64,000 nt of DNA from Mycobacteroides saopaulense (GCF_001456355.1 NZ_CP010271.1:2728001-2792000), one strand, 5' to 3'; counted from the stretch's first letter, positions 38,666 to 47,527 are shown. A program made the numbers and translations. The notes: generated from the letters alone by a model not told the origin.

Positions 38666-39544
38666 TCACAGCCCGCGTGCGGCAGGGTCGGCGGTTGCCT
38701 CGATCTTGAGCACCAGACCATCGCGCACCGTGAGGGTGACCACCGCGAAGAGCCTGCGCTGCGCGAAGGCCAACAGGACCGGCTGCCCGAACGGCCCGCC
38801 CACCAACGTGGCACCGTGACCGAGGTACATCAGCAGGTTGGTGGCGACATCCGTGCGTCCACGGTTGACCTGCGGCGGCGGTGCGGGATCGCCGATAACG
38901 GTGCCCACTCCCCAGACGCCGGGGTCCAGCACCGCCATCAACCCGGTGAGGTCTCCGTTGGCGCATGCGGTGACGAACTTTTCGATCAGCCGTTGATGCT
39001 CGGCACCGGTGACAGCTCCGGCCCGCGATGCGGACTGCTGAAACCGGGCGCGCGCACGCCGCGCGAGTTGGCGGCAGGTCCCCACCGGACGACCCACCGT
39101 CGAGGCGATCTCTTCGAACGGAACCCCGAACACGTCGTGTAGAACGAACGCCACGCGCTCGCCGGGGCTCAGCGAGCGAAGCACCTCAAAGAGGGCACCG
39201 CGCACCTCGTCATCCAGGGTGACCCGGTCGGCGGGATCCGCGCTTGCCGATCCATGCAGCGGCACAGCAGATTCCACCATCGGTGCGGCGCCAGCCTGCT
39301 CGCGGCGCATCCGCGCCGAGCGCAACTGATCCAGGCACAACCGGCCCGTCACCACCGACAGCCAGGCGCGCGGTTCATCGATCTGTTCGTCGTCGGCGCG
39401 TGCCAGCCGCACGAACGCCTCTTGGGCCGCGTCTTCGGCGTCCCCGACATCCCCGAGCATCTGATAGGCCAGGTTGACCAGGTACGGATAGTGGTCACGC
39501 CAGGCCGCGGTCACCAGCGCGTCGTGGGTGGACGAGGAGCTCAT
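38666..39544 (-). CDS. ECF RNA polymerase sigma factor with SnoaL-like C-terminal domain (SigJ/ECF41 type)
   Basis: 292 residues. Region 2: YPYLVNLAYQMLGDVGDAEDAAQEAFVRL near 20-48 (given by its ends); region 4: LRSLSPGERVAFVLHDVFGVPFEEIASTVGR near 122-152. A C-terminal SnoaL/NTF2-like domain from about 180 is the hallmark of ECF41 sigma factors, where the tail itself modulates activity and no anti-sigma is needed. The neighbour across the promoter is an oxidoreductase/epimerase, as is typical for ECF41. It sits in an insertion relative to the M. tuberculosis order. It probably transcribes itself from the promoter at 39548-39578. Confidence 0.88.
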   Translation of the reverse strand: MSSSSTHDALVTAAWRDHYPYLVNLAYQMLGDVGDAEDAAQEAFVRLARADDEQIDEPRAWLSVVTGRLCLDQLRSARMRREQAGAAPMVESAVPLHGSASADPADRVTLDDEVRGALFEVLRSLSPGERVAFVLHDVFGVPFEEIASTVGRPVGTCRQLARRARARFQQSASRAGAVTGAEHQRLIEKFVTACANGDLTGLMAVLDPGVWGVGTVIGDPAPPPQVNRGRTDVATNLLMYLGHGATLVGGPFGQPVLLAFAQRRLFAVVTLTVRDGLVLKIEATADPAARGL

Positions 39545-39547
39545 GTC

Positions 39548-39578
39548 ACTACGACGATTCCGTGGCCCCGAAAGTTAC
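39548..39578 (-). promoter_or_regulatory. Predicted ECF-type promoter of the sigma factor gene
   Basis: Read on the minus strand: GTAACTTTC (39578-39570), 13 bp, CGTCGTAGT (39556-39548). The GTAAC and CGTC cores are 17 bp apart, as in ECF -35/-10 promoters. The start codon follows 3 bp after the second block, so a leaderless transcript is likely. The plus-strand promoter at 39599-39629 has the same blocks and spacing, mirrored about 39588.5. Confidence 0.65.
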
Positions 39579-39598
39579 CGATCCGGGCGGTAACCTGC

Positions 39599-39629
39599 GT
39601 AACTTTCCGTGCCCGCGCCCCGTCGTAGT
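39599..39629 (+). promoter_or_regulatory. Predicted ECF-type promoter of the NmrA operon
   Basis: GTAACTTTC (39599-39607), 13 bp, CGTCGTAGT (39621-39629), an exact mirror copy of the sigma-gene promoter. GTAAC and CGTC are separated by 17 bp. An extra GGTAAC at 39589-39594 lies just upstream. Transcription would begin near 39636, giving a leader of roughly 50 nt before ATG 39688. Confidence 0.65.
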
Positions 39630-39687
39630 CATGTGGGCCCAAGACCCAGATGAAACCATCCGAACCTCCCGAATTGGAGTACCCGAC

Positions 39688-40548
39688 ATGACAATTCTCG
39701 TCACCGGCGCAACAGGCAACGTGGGCCGTCCTCTTGTCGATCTACTGGCCGCGGCGGGGGCCGAGGTCCGCGCGGTCACCCGGCATCCAGAACATGCGAG
39801 CTTTCCACCACAGGTCACCTCCGTTGCGTCGGCCCGGGCCGGGCTGGACGGCGCCACGGCCGTCTTCCTGAATTCGCGCGCATTGGGAGAAGATCTCGAC
39901 GATTTTGTGAATCATGCCGCACACGTTGGCGTTACACGCCTGGTTGCACTCTCGGCCATCAACTGCGAGGACGACTTCTCCCGTCAACCGTCCCGCTTCC
40001 GCGGTGACCGCAACAAGGAGGTGGAGCAGCGCGCCGTCGATTCCGGGCTGCAGTGGGTGAGCCTGCGTCCGACGGTCTTCGCCTCCAACTTCCTGGGCAT
40101 GTGGGGCGCGCAGCTCCAGGCGGGCGATGTCATCCGCGGACCGCACGCAGCAGCGTCGGCCGCTCCGATCGCCGACAGCGACATCGCCGAGGTCGCGGCC
40201 CGGGCCCTGCTCACCGACGAGCTCCTCGGCCAGCGCATCCCGCTGACCGGCCCGCAGGCTTTCACCAACGCCGACCTGGCCGCAGTGCTCGGCGACGTCC
40301 TGGGCAGGCCACTGGAATACCAGCAGGTCTCCGATGACCTCGTGCGCCAGCACTTCGGCCGCCTGGGATTTCCCGTCGAGTTCGCCGACGCGTATCTGGC
40401 GATGCAGGCGGCCACCGTCACCGAGCCGGCCGTCGTCACCCACGAAGTAGATCGGATACTCGGACGCCCCGCCGAGACGTTTGCATCCTGGGCCAACAGG
40501 TTCCGGACCCGATTCACTCCCGCCGAGTTCGCGGCGCAGAAGGGATGA
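39688..40548 (+). CDS. NmrA-like NAD(P)-binding oxidoreductase
   Basis: 286 residues from ATG 39688 with GGAG 8 nt upstream; ATG 39631 is in frame and could serve a leaderless message. Rossmann motif MTILVTGATGNVGRPLV at the N terminus; no Tyr-x-x-x-Lys active site, as in NmrA-type atypical SDRs (redox sensors or quinone/azo reductases). VSLRPTVFASNFL near residue 125 is typical. It is probably a target of the adjacent sigma factor. A 4-bp overlap couples it to the Ddn-like gene. Confidence 0.86.
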   Translation: MTILVTGATGNVGRPLVDLLAAAGAEVRAVTRHPEHASFPPQVTSVASARAGLDGATAVFLNSRALGEDLDDFVNHAAHVGVTRLVALSAINCEDDFSRQPSRFRGDRNKEVEQRAVDSGLQWVSLRPTVFASNFLGMWGAQLQAGDVIRGPHAAASAAPIADSDIAEVAARALLTDELLGQRIPLTGPQAFTNADLAAVLGDVLGRPLEYQQVSDDLVRQHFGRLGFPVEFADAYLAMQAATVTEPAVVTHEVDRILGRPAETFASWANRFRTRFTPAEFAAQKG

Positions 40549-40994
40549 CGACCGTGACCAGCACACAACCACCACGGTGGCTCAAACCGATGAACAAGCT
40601 GGTGCGGGCATTTCACCGCCTCGGCGTCCCCACCGGCCCGGCCATGGTGCTCACCGTCCCCGGCAGAAAAACCGGCCAACCACGCCCCACGCCGATCACC
40701 CCCTTCGAGATGGATGGTCACCTTTTCGCCGTCGGCGGCTACCCGGGCTCGGACTGGGCCCGGAACGCAACCGCCGCCGGCGCCGGAACGCTCACCCGAC
40801 GACGTCGTGTCCAGCACGTCAGGATCAGCACCGTGCCTCCTGAGACGGCCCGGCGTGCACTGCGGGAATTCGCACTGCAAGTCCCGGTGGGCGTGCGGTT
40901 CGCCAAGAGCGCGGGGCTGGTGCGCCACGGCACCCCGGAAGAGTTCGAGGCCCTGGCGGGAACGTTGTCGGTCCTTCGGTTCGACCCGGATTAG
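40545..40994 (+). CDS. F420H2-dependent deazaflavin oxidoreductase (Ddn/nitroreductase family)
   Basis: 149 residues. Family marks: VLTVPGRKTGQPRPTPITPF near residue 34 (F420 phosphate-binding RKTG) and FAVGGYPGSDWARNATAAG near 61. Split-barrel enzymes of this family use reduced F420 to reduce quinones, nitroimidazoles and other compounds; M. tuberculosis Ddn activates pretomanid. Coupled by ATGA to the NmrA gene, so likely under the ECF sigma factor, suggesting a response to a redox-active compound (inference). Confidence 0.88.
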   Translation: MTTVTSTQPPRWLKPMNKLVRAFHRLGVPTGPAMVLTVPGRKTGQPRPTPITPFEMDGHLFAVGGYPGSDWARNATAAGAGTLTRRRRVQHVRISTVPPETARRALREFALQVPVGVRFAKSAGLVRHGTPEEFEALAGTLSVLRFDPD

Positions 40995-41018
40995 ATCCCG
41001 GAGGTCGGTCCGCCGGAC

Positions 41019-41771
41019 CTAGCCGCCGGTGATGGTGGAACGCAGCTGCTGCATGGCCGACCCGGAGACGCTGCGGCGGGCCACGGGCGTCGGATCATCC
41101 TGCGGATCGGGTTCCGCCACGACGGCCTCGGCCTCCGCCTGGGCCATCGCCTGCGCCTGTGCCTGCTGCAACTGCTCCAGCATCGGTTCCGGCAGGGCGA
41201 CCGGCAGCGGGGTCCGCACCGGGTACGGGCTGTCATCGCGCCGCACGACGGTATCGGCCACCGCCTCGCGCGCCTCCTCGGCCAGGGCGTCGAAGGTTTC
41301 GGCCGGGCCCTGCAGCACGCAACGGATCATCCAGCGGTAGCCGTCCACGCCGATGAAGCGCACGGAGCCGCCCTCGGCGACTCCCACGACCTCACGACCC
41401 CACGGACCGTCGGCAATGGAGACCTCGGCGGCTTCCTTGCGCAGCGACTCAGCCAGCTCGCCGGCGATCTCGCGCCAGAGACCGGCAGATTTCGGAGCCG
41501 CGTAGGCGGCCACCGAGTAACGCCCGTTGGGCGTCAGCACAAAGACCGCACCGGGAGCACCCGCCGCGGTCAGCTCGACCTGAATCTGCCCGGTTTCGGG
41601 CACCGGGATGAGCACCGAACCCAGATCCAAACGCCCGACTCCGGCGTCCTCGGCACTGTCGAAGTCCTCGATTTCATATGGGCCGTCAAACGTTTCGTCT
41701 GATCCCGACGCGGAGGCGTCCGCCGCGTCGTCCAGGTCGTTGAGACCACCACTGCGGTGTAAAGCCATCAC
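41019..41771 (-). CDS. DUF3710 family protein
   Basis: 250 residues. Acidic N terminus, then [27 protein letters not shown] near 30-56 (family signature, ends given), [26 protein letters not shown] near 97 and an Ala/Glu-rich tail. No catalytic motif. Always found beside dut in mycobacteria (Rv2696c-Rv2697c). Its start overlaps the dut stop by 4 bp, so it is co-translated with dut. Function unknown. Confidence 0.85.
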   Translation of the reverse strand: MMALHRSGGLNDLDDAADASASGSDETFDGPYEIEDFDSAEDAGVGRLDLGSVLIPVPETGQIQVELTAAGAPGAVFVLTPNGRYSVAAYAAPKSAGLWREIAGELAESLRKEAAEVSIADGPWGREVVGVAEGGSVRFIGVDGYRWMIRCVLQGPAETFDALAEEAREAVADTVVRRDDSPYPVRTPLPVALPEPMLEQLQQAQAQAMAQAEAEAVVAEPDPQDDPTPVARRSVSGSAMQQLRSTITGG

Positions 41772-42238
41772 AAACTCGCATGTCCGCCGCTGGATCCGTA
41801 CCCACCCGCACCGCGGGTGGTCACGGCCAGACCGGCCTCGTCAAAGGAATCCACCTCAACCAGCTCGGGCAGTTCGACCTGCTGAACCAGCAATTGCGCG
41901 ATCCGGTCGCCACGGGCAATGACGATCGGGACCTCGGGATCCAGGTTAATCAGGTTGACCTTCACCTCGCCACGATATCCGGCATCGATCGTGCCGGGGC
42001 TGTTGACGATCGAAAGTCCCACGCGTGCAGCCAAACCCGACCGCGGATGCACCAAGCCGACCATCCCCGAGGGGATGGCCACGGCAATACCGGTGCCCAC
42101 CAGCGTCCGGCGGCCGGGTTCGATCACCACGTCCTCGGCACTGTAGAGATCGACCCCCGCGTCGTCGGCATGCGCACGGGACGGCAGGGGAAGCTCTCGA
42201 TCGAGGCGAACAATCGCCAATCTCGTAGGTGTGGGCAC
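41768..42238 (-). CDS. dut: dUTP diphosphatase (dUTPase)
   Basis: 156 residues from GTG 42238. All five motifs: DDAGVDLYS (1, near 22), PRSGLAAR (2, near 65), [15 protein letters not shown] (3, near 82), [10 protein letters not shown] (4, near 108) and [12 protein letters not shown] (5, C-terminal P-loop-like, near 142). It hydrolyses dUTP to dUMP, keeping uracil out of DNA and feeding thymidylate synthesis; trimeric. Divergent from the DUF3093 gene; only 28 bp separate the two start codons. Confidence 0.96.
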   Translation of the reverse strand: MPTPTRLAIVRLDRELPLPSRAHADDAGVDLYSAEDVVIEPGRRTLVGTGIAVAIPSGMVGLVHPRSGLAARVGLSIVNSPGTIDAGYRGEVKVNLINLDPEVPIVIARGDRIAQLLVQQVELPELVEVDSFDEAGLAVTTRGAGGYGSSGGHASL

Positions 42239-42266
42239 GATCGCCCAGACTACCCTTGGCCGCGTG

Positions 42267-42743
42267 ATGGCCTCCCCCAGCAACACGACCGATGTCCGCT
42301 ACCTCGAGCGGCTGTGGGTTCCATGGTGGTGGGCGCTGCCCGGCTTCGGCGCGGCAACGCTGCTCGGGCTGGAGATCAACCAGAGCATGCGTCAGCTTCC
42401 CGCCTGGGTGCCCTACCCGATCCTCTTCGCGATCGTGGCGGGAGTCTTGTTGTGGTTCAGCAGAATTCGCGTGGAGGTCACCACCGGAGCGGACGGCACC
42501 GCCGAGTTGCGCGCCGGATCGGCACATCTGCCGGTGAGTGTCATCGCCAAGTCCGCGGCGATTCCTGCCACCGCGAAAAGCGCGGCGCTGGGCCGCCAAT
42601 TGGATCCGGCGGCCTTCGTCGTGCACCGGGCATGGATCGGCCCGATGGTTCTGGTGGTCCTCGACGACCCGGATGATCCGACCCCGTACTGGCTGGTGAG
42701 CAGCCGCCACCCCGATCGGGTGTTAGCGGCCCTCCGGAGCTAG
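42267..42743 (+). CDS. DUF3093 membrane protein
   Basis: 158 residues from ATG 42267 (GTG 42264 possible). [20 protein letters not shown] near residue 13 and [21 protein letters not shown] near 45 are two membrane helices, with a beta-rich cytoplasmic domain after them and a C-terminal [17 protein letters not shown] motif typical of DUF3093. Function unknown; conserved partner of dut across mycobacteria (Rv2698 order). Confidence 0.85.
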   Translation: MASPSNTTDVRYLERLWVPWWWALPGFGAATLLGLEINQSMRQLPAWVPYPILFAIVAGVLLWFSRIRVEVTTGADGTAELRAGSAHLPVSVIAKSAAIPATAKSAALGRQLDPAAFVVHRAWIGPMVLVVLDDPDDPTPYWLVSSRHPDRVLAALRS

Positions 42744-42776
42744 TCGGCGGCTAGGCCGCCCGACCCGCACGGCCCC

Positions 42777-43079
42777 TTAGGCCGCGCAGTCGGTGCAGAT
42801 CAGCTGACCGTTCTTCTCACTGGCCAGCCGGCTGCGATGATGCACCAGGAAGCAGCTCGAACAGGTGAACTCGTCGGCCTGCTTCGGGATAACCCGCACC
42901 GAAAGTTCCTCGCCGGACAGGTCGGCACCTGGTAGCTCGAACGATTCGGCGGTTTCCGCCTCATCGACATCGACCACCGCCGACTGTGCTTCGTTACGAC
43001 GAGCCTTGAGCTCCTCTAACGAGTCCTCTGACACATCGTCGGCGTCGGATCGCCTCGGAGCGTCGTAGTCGGTAGCCAT
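42777..43079 (-). CDS. DUF4193 zinc-ribbon-like protein
   Basis: 100 residues. N-terminal acidic region, then a C-terminal ribbon with FTCSSCFLVHHRSRLA and LICTDCA (C-x2-C ... C-x2-C, near residues 72-98), likely one Zn2+ site. Basal family DUF4193, present in all mycobacteria beside cei (Rv2699c). It could be an RNA polymerase-binding or other adaptor (unproven). It is divergent from cei over a region with a CRP box. Confidence 0.85.
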   Translation of the reverse strand: MATDYDAPRRSDADDVSEDSLEELKARRNEAQSAVVDVDEAETAESFELPGADLSGEELSVRVIPKQADEFTCSSCFLVHHRSRLASEKNGQLICTDCAA

Positions 43080-43195
43080 GCGTCCATCCCCTTATCAACA
43101 TCTCGTCATCAAGCTTCTGCATAGGCGCAGCAAGGCTTTGTACCAGGCTGAAACGGACACCACAAACTATTAGTGCCCGTATCGCGTCGGATCTT

Positions 43196-43215
43196 TGTGT
43201 GATTTACATCACACA
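43196..43215. promoter_or_regulatory. CRP/cAMP-receptor protein binding site
   Basis: TGTGA (43198-43202), 6 bp, TCACA (43209-43213), extended by two more paired bases on each side, so the 20-bp site is nearly a perfect palindrome. This is the classical consensus shared by E. coli CRP and mycobacterial Crp (Rv3676). It lies in the 201-bp divergent region, 66 bp before cei and 117 bp before the DUF4193 gene, so it may control either or both. Confidence 0.8.
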
Positions 43216-43280
43216 GTAGTGGACACCTCGTCTATTTCGCTGTCTGTCGCCCGGAAGTCCGCTGGCCTAGAGTGCCATCC

Positions 43281-43928
43281 GTGGTCGCAGACATCACCGA
43301 GGGCACCTCAGTAGACAAGTACGGGCGCCCGTTCCGCCGCCGGAACTATTTGCCAGCATTGATCCTCGGGGTCGCCTTGCTGGCCGTCACCGTTTTCGTC
43401 TGGGCCTCGGCGCTCACCCGGGAAGCGCCGGTCAAGGAGGCGACCGCATGCAATCCGCCCGCGCAACAGACCGAGCCCGGATCCGGAACCATCGGTAAGC
43501 CGGTGTCGCGGTCCGCCCTGACGGGAACCAATCCTGCAGCCCTCAACGACGTCAAGGTGCGCGTGCTCAACGCCAATGGCCAGGCCGGTCAGGCCGGTGA
43601 CGTGTCGGCCGCCCTGCGCGACCTCGGATTCCCCGCGCCGACCGCCGACAACGACCCCTTCTACCCCAGCGGGTCCCGCCTGAACTGCGTCGGCCAGATC
43701 CGATTCGGGGAGTCCGGGTACGCCAACGCCATGACGTTGTCGCTGGTGGCGCCATGCGTCGAGTTCGTCGAGGACAAGCGGTCCGACGATTCCGTGGACC
43801 TGGCCCTCGGCAGCGAGTTCACCGAACTGGCCGCCGGGAACGCCGTCACCTCGGCGCTGAACAGCCTCCGATCCGGCAATCAGACCAGCACGGATTTGAT
43901 CACCCGGGCGCGGCAGAGCACCTGCTAG
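43281..43928 (+). CDS. cei: Envelope integrity protein Cei (LytR C-terminal domain)
   Basis: 215 residues from GTG 43281, matching the N terminus of the M. tuberculosis protein as I recall it; GTG 43272 adds three residues. One membrane anchor (YLPALILGVALLAVTVFVW, near residue 24) then an extracytoplasmic domain with VKVRVLNANGQAGQAGDVSAAL near 90 (LytR_C) and paired Cys residues in NCVGQIRF and LVAPCVEF. It supports envelope integrity and virulence in M. tuberculosis (Rv2700). CRP box upstream. CTAG stop shared with suhB. Confidence 0.9.
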   Translation: MVADITEGTSVDKYGRPFRRRNYLPALILGVALLAVTVFVWASALTREAPVKEATACNPPAQQTEPGSGTIGKPVSRSALTGTNPAALNDVKVRVLNANGQAGQAGDVSAALRDLGFPAPTADNDPFYPSGSRLNCVGQIRFGESGYANAMTLSLVAPCVEFVEDKRSDDSVDLALGSEFTELAAGNAVTSALNSLRSGNQTSTDLITRARQSTC

Positions 43929-44755
43929 CCGGGAATCGGCGCCATCGCGCCGATCTCCGTCAGGAGCTGCCCGAATTCGTCGGCGATTCCGGGTGCCATG
44001 GCCGCGATGAGCCTGCCGTCAGGGCTGCGGGCGTCCGCGCCGGGCAGCACCACCACCGCGCCCGCCTCACGCGCGATGAGTTCGCCCGCAGCCCAGTCCC
44101 ACGGCCCCAGCCCGTGCTCGTACTGCGCGTCGACGCGGCCCTCGGCCACCCCGCACAGATCCAGGGCCGCCGACCCGATGCGGCGCACGTCCCGCACCCG
44201 GGGCAGCAGCTGCGCCACCAGTTGCGCTTGGCGTTCGCGCCGCACGGTCGAGTACGCGAACCCCGTGGCCACCAAGGCAAGCCGTGTGTCGCTCACCGGA
44301 TTGCACGCCAGCGGCCGCTGCAACCCATTGGCCTCACGCACGGTCGCACCGGCGCCTGAGGCCGCCGAGAAGACCCGGTCAGCGGCGACATCGGCCACTG
44401 CACCCGCCACCGTCTGCCCGTCCACCTGAGCCGCCACCGACACCGCGTACGCGGGGATGCCGTAGACGAAGTTGACCGTGCCGTCGATGGGATCGATGAC
44501 CCAGCGCACCTCGGAGGAGCCCGTCTCGCCCTCTTCCTCCCCCAGGACCCCGTCCCCGGGGCGCAGTGAGGCCAGCCGGCGCCGCACCAGCCGTTCGCAG
44601 TCGGTGTCGACGAGTGTCACCGGATCCGTCTCGGAGCTCTTGGTGCGTACGGACACCGTCCAATCCACGGTGGCGCGACGATGTCGGACGAACTCGGCGG
44701 CCTCCGACGCCACCCGCACCGCCACCGAACGCAACGCTCCCGCATCGATTCCCAC
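43925..44755 (-). CDS. suhB: Inositol-1-monophosphatase SuhB
   Basis: 276 residues. Metal-site motifs GDGVLGEEEGETG near residue 67 (Glu), WVIDPIDGTVNFVYG near 84 (D-P-x-D-G-T) and GLGPWDWAAGELIAREAGA near 215 (W-D). Hydrolyses inositol 1-phosphate with Mg2+; the inositol goes to phosphatidylinositol mannosides and mycothiol. Corresponds by order to Rv2701c. Convergent with cei, and both stops are in one CTAG. Confidence 0.94.
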   Translation of the reverse strand: MGIDAGALRSVAVRVASEAAEFVRHRRATVDWTVSVRTKSSETDPVTLVDTDCERLVRRRLASLRPGDGVLGEEEGETGSSEVRWVIDPIDGTVNFVYGIPAYAVSVAAQVDGQTVAGAVADVAADRVFSAASGAGATVREANGLQRPLACNPVSDTRLALVATGFAYSTVRRERQAQLVAQLLPRVRDVRRIGSAALDLCGVAEGRVDAQYEHGLGPWDWAAGELIAREAGAVVVLPGADARSPDGRLIAAMAPGIADEFGQLLTEIGAMAPIPG

Positions 44756-44893
44756 GCGTCTATCGCAGCACAGCCGACAGCGACACGCGCGGCGTGCCCG
44801 CGGGCATTAGGGTGTCACTCGCAATCAGTGTGTTCCGGCTGTGTTCGCTGCCCATGTGCGCCAGCCGTGTAGACCCAGGGCCAAGGAGCGCCG

Positions 44894-45697
44894 ATGACCG
44901 CCACCGATTCCGGACCGGCCACCCCCGCAACGGGAGCCGATGATGCCCAGCAGCGTGGATTCGGCATCGACGTCGGCGGCAGCGGGATCAAGGGCGCGAT
45001 CGTGGACCTGACGACCGGCGAGATGATCGGCGAGCGGATCAAGTACCCCACCCCTCAGCCCGCCACGCCCAAGGCCGTGGCCGAGACCATCGCCACAGTC
45101 GTGCGCGATTTCTCCTGGACGGGCCCCGTCGGCGTGACATACCCGGGCGTGATCGTGCGCGGCGAGGCACGCACCGCCGCGAACGTCGACAAGTCCTGGT
45201 TGGGCGTCAACGTCCACGACATCATCAGCGCCGAACTGAACGGTCAAACCGTCGCGGTGCTCAACGATGCCGACGCCGCCGGGCTGGCCGAGGACCGCTA
45301 CGGCGCGGGCAAGGACCAGTCGGGCGTGGTCGTCCTGCTGACGTTCGGAACCGGTATCGGGTCGGCCGTCCTGCATGACGGAATCCTGTTGCCCAATACG
45401 GAGTTCGGTCATATCGAGGTCGACGGCATGGAAGCCGAGCACCGCGCCGCGTCGTCGGTGAAGGAAAAGAACGACTGGAGCTACAAGCAGTGGGCGCCCG
45501 AGGTCACCAAGGTCCTGGAGGCCGTGGAGAACGCGCTGTGGCCCGACCTGTTCATCGTGGGCGGCGGCATCAGCCGCAAGGCCGACAAATGGGTGCCGCT
45601 ACTGACCAACCGCACCCCCGTGGTTGCCGCTGCACTGCAGAACAGCGCGGGGATCGCGGGCGCGGCGATGGCCGCACACGCTGGCGTTTCGCCTTAG
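44894..45697 (+). CDS. ppgK: Polyphosphate glucokinase
   Basis: 267 residues. ROK-like fold: [18 protein letters not shown] near residue 24 (phosphate-1), [20 protein letters not shown] near 120 (catalytic Asp), [18 protein letters not shown] near 146 (phosphate-2, Gly-rich) and [15 protein letters not shown] near 220. It phosphorylates glucose using polyphosphate or ATP. AGGAGCG ribosome site precedes ATG 44894. Rv2702 counterpart by order. Confidence 0.95.
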   Translation: MTATDSGPATPATGADDAQQRGFGIDVGGSGIKGAIVDLTTGEMIGERIKYPTPQPATPKAVAETIATVVRDFSWTGPVGVTYPGVIVRGEARTAANVDKSWLGVNVHDIISAELNGQTVAVLNDADAAGLAEDRYGAGKDQSGVVVLLTFGTGIGSAVLHDGILLPNTEFGHIEVDGMEAEHRAASSVKEKNDWSYKQWAPEVTKVLEAVENALWPDLFIVGGGISRKADKWVPLLTNRTPVVAAALQNSAGIAGAAMAAHAGVSP

Positions 45698-45701
45698 CTT
45701 T

Positions 45702-45732
45702 TTCACAGGTTCTGCACTCTTGTCGTTACAAT
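45702..45732 (+). promoter_or_regulatory. Candidate sigA promoter
   Basis: TTCACA at 45702-45707 and TACAAT at 45727-45732 with a 19-bp spacer, in the 151-bp gap before sigA. The -10 box is good (TAnnnT); the -35 is weak and its spacing long, as mycobacterial promoters allow. The leader would be about 110 nt long with no recognised riboswitch or hairpin. Confidence 0.45.
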
Positions 45733-45848
45733 GGCATTCAGCAGCCGCACACAGGACCCCCGAGCTCGCGGCGAACACCAAAAGACAGCCAAGATTCTCG
45801 ATTTTGCATGCCCATGCCGGTCGATGAAGTAGCCAGGAAAGGGCGTAC

Positions 45849-47249
45849 GTGGCAGCCACGAAAGCAGCTCCGGTGAAGCAGACCACCGCCGCAACACCTT
45901 CGAAGACCACCGCCACCAAGGCAGCCCCCGCCAAGAAGGCGCCCGCCAAGGCCGCGCCGGCCAAGAAGGCGCCCGCGAAGAAGGCACCGGCCAAGGCCAC
46001 CGCCACCAAGGCCGCGCCGGCCAAGAAGGCGCCCGCGAAGAAGGCACCCGCCAAGAAGGCCGCAGCCAAGGCCACCGATCCCGCTCTCGAGCCACAGGGC
46101 ACCGCCGAGGACGCCGAGCTCGAGCCCGGCGACGATCTGGACACCGACCTCGCCGACGACGCCGACATCGAGGCCGACCTGGCCGAAGCCGCCGCCGAAC
46201 CGGAGCCCGAGGCGGAAGCCGAGAGTGACGACGAGCCGTCTGAGAAGGACAAGGCGTCCGGCGATTTCGTCTGGGACGAGGAAGAGTCCGAGGCGCTGCG
46301 GCAGGCCCGTAAGGACGCCGAGCTCACCGCGTCCGCCGACTCGGTGCGTGCGTACCTCAAGCAGATCGGCAAGGTCGCGCTGCTCAACGCCGAAGAGGAA
46401 GTCGAGCTGGCCAAGCGCATCGAGGCCGGCCTCTACGCCACCCAGATCGTCACCGAGCTGACCGAGAAGGGCGAGAAGCTTCCCGCCGCGCAGCGCCGCG
46501 ACATGATGTGGATCTGCCGTGACGGAGACCGCGCCAAGAACCACCTGCTGGAAGCCAACCTGCGTCTGGTGGTGTCGCTGGCCAAGCGCTACACCGGCCG
46601 TGGCATGGCCTTCCTGGACCTCATCCAGGAAGGCAACCTGGGTCTGATCCGTGCGGTCGAGAAGTTCGACTACACAAAGGGTTACAAGTTCTCGACGTAC
46701 GCCACCTGGTGGATCCGTCAGGCCATTACCCGCGCGATGGCCGACCAGGCCCGCACCATCCGTATCCCGGTGCACATGGTCGAGGTCATCAACAAGCTCG
46801 GCCGCATCCAGCGTGAGCTGCTCCAGGACCTGGGCCGTGAGCCCACGCCCGAAGAGCTGGCCAAGGAAATGGACATCACGCCGGAGAAGGTGCTGGAGAT
46901 CCAGCAGTACGCGCGTGAGCCGATCTCCCTGGACCAGACCATCGGCGACGAGGGTGACTCGCAGCTCGGTGACTTCATCGAGGATTCCGAGGCCGTGGTT
47001 GCCGTCGACGCGGTGTCCTTCACCCTGCTACAAGATCAGCTGCAGTCGGTGCTGGAGACGCTCTCCGAGCGCGAGGCCGGCGTGGTGCGTCTGCGCTTCG
47101 GTCTCACCGACGGCCAGCCGCGCACGCTCGACGAGATCGGCCAGGTGTACGGGGTCACCCGTGAGCGCATCCGGCAGATCGAGTCCAAGACCATGTCGAA
47201 GCTGCGCCACCCCAGCCGCTCGCAGGTCCTGCGCGACTACCTCGACTAG
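45849..47249 (+). CDS. sigA: Principal RNA polymerase sigma factor SigA
   Basis: 466 residues. N-terminal Lys/Ala/Pro-rich tract with repeated AKKAPAK (about 15-75), an acidic stretch (about 85-135), then the sigma core almost identical to M. tuberculosis SigA: region 1.2 [20 protein letters not shown] (near 167), region 2 with [21 protein letters not shown] (near 244), [16 protein letters not shown] (2.4), region 3, and region 4.2 [20 protein letters not shown] near 436. Housekeeping transcription initiation. Start GTG 45849 follows AGGAAAGG. In-frame 60-bp repeats are found in the N-terminal tract. Confidence 0.97.
   Translation: MAATKAAPVKQTTAATPSKTTATKAAPAKKAPAKAAPAKKAPAKKAPAKATATKAAPAKKAPAKKAPAKKAAAKATDPALEPQGTAEDAELEPGDDLDTDLADDADIEADLAEAAAEPEPEAEAESDDEPSEKDKASGDFVWDEEESEALRQARKDAELTASADSVRAYLKQIGKVALLNAEEEVELAKRIEAGLYATQIVTELTEKGEKLPAAQRRDMMWICRDGDRAKNHLLEANLRLVVSLAKRYTGRGMAFLDLIQEGNLGLIRAVEKFDYTKGYKFSTYATWWIRQAITRAMADQARTIRIPVHMVEVINKLGRIQRELLQDLGREPTPEELAKEMDITPEKVLEIQQYAREPISLDQTIGDEGDSQLGDFIEDSEAVVAVDAVSFTLLQDQLQSVLETLSEREAGVVRLRFGLTDGQPRTLDEIGQVYGVTRERIRQIESKTMSKLRHPSRSQVLRDYLD
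45946..46048 (+). repeat. In-frame tandem repeat within the sigA N-terminal tract
   Basis: A 43-bp stretch at 45946-45988 is repeated exactly at 46006-46048, a 60-bp period or 20 codons. It encodes [17 protein letters not shown] Lys/Ala/Pro repeats. Copy number could change by slippage without shifting the frame. Confidence 0.85.
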
Positions 47250-47332
47250 CAGGTCGGCCGCGTCGTCCTTGAGTTCTGGAAAGCACTCGGGGACGATGCC
47301 GGATCTTTGGACCGCAGCTCGGCGAACAGTTC

Positions 47333-47527
47333 TCATCTAGGCGGCAAGGCCCACAACGGTTTCCCGAGATTCTCCGGCTTGAGCAAGGCCTTGTCACCGC
47401 CCACTCCGTTGAATATTTGGCGTACCCATACCTGGCCGGTGGCCGTGTCGAGGACGGCGATGGTCGATGTGGCGTCAGTCCCACACGACGAGATCTGAAA
47501 TCTGCCGATCTCGGGAATCTCAGACAT
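47333..47527 (-). CDS. Small hypothetical protein (64 aa)
   Basis: 64 residues from ATG 47527, with GAGAGG upstream. The sequence FQISSCGTDATSTIAVLDTATGQVWVRQIF is one beta-hairpin-like core with an ILDT-x-TG-x-W pattern seen in many short, uncharacterised bacterial proteins. No signal, no membrane segment. The upstream open frame to 47656 lacks support. It is divergent from the 312-residue gene over a 181-bp region and may be part of the same accessory patch. Not recognised. Confidence 0.6.
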   Translation of the reverse strand: MSEIPEIGRFQISSCGTDATSTIAVLDTATGQVWVRQIFNGVGGDKALLKPENLGKPLWALPPR

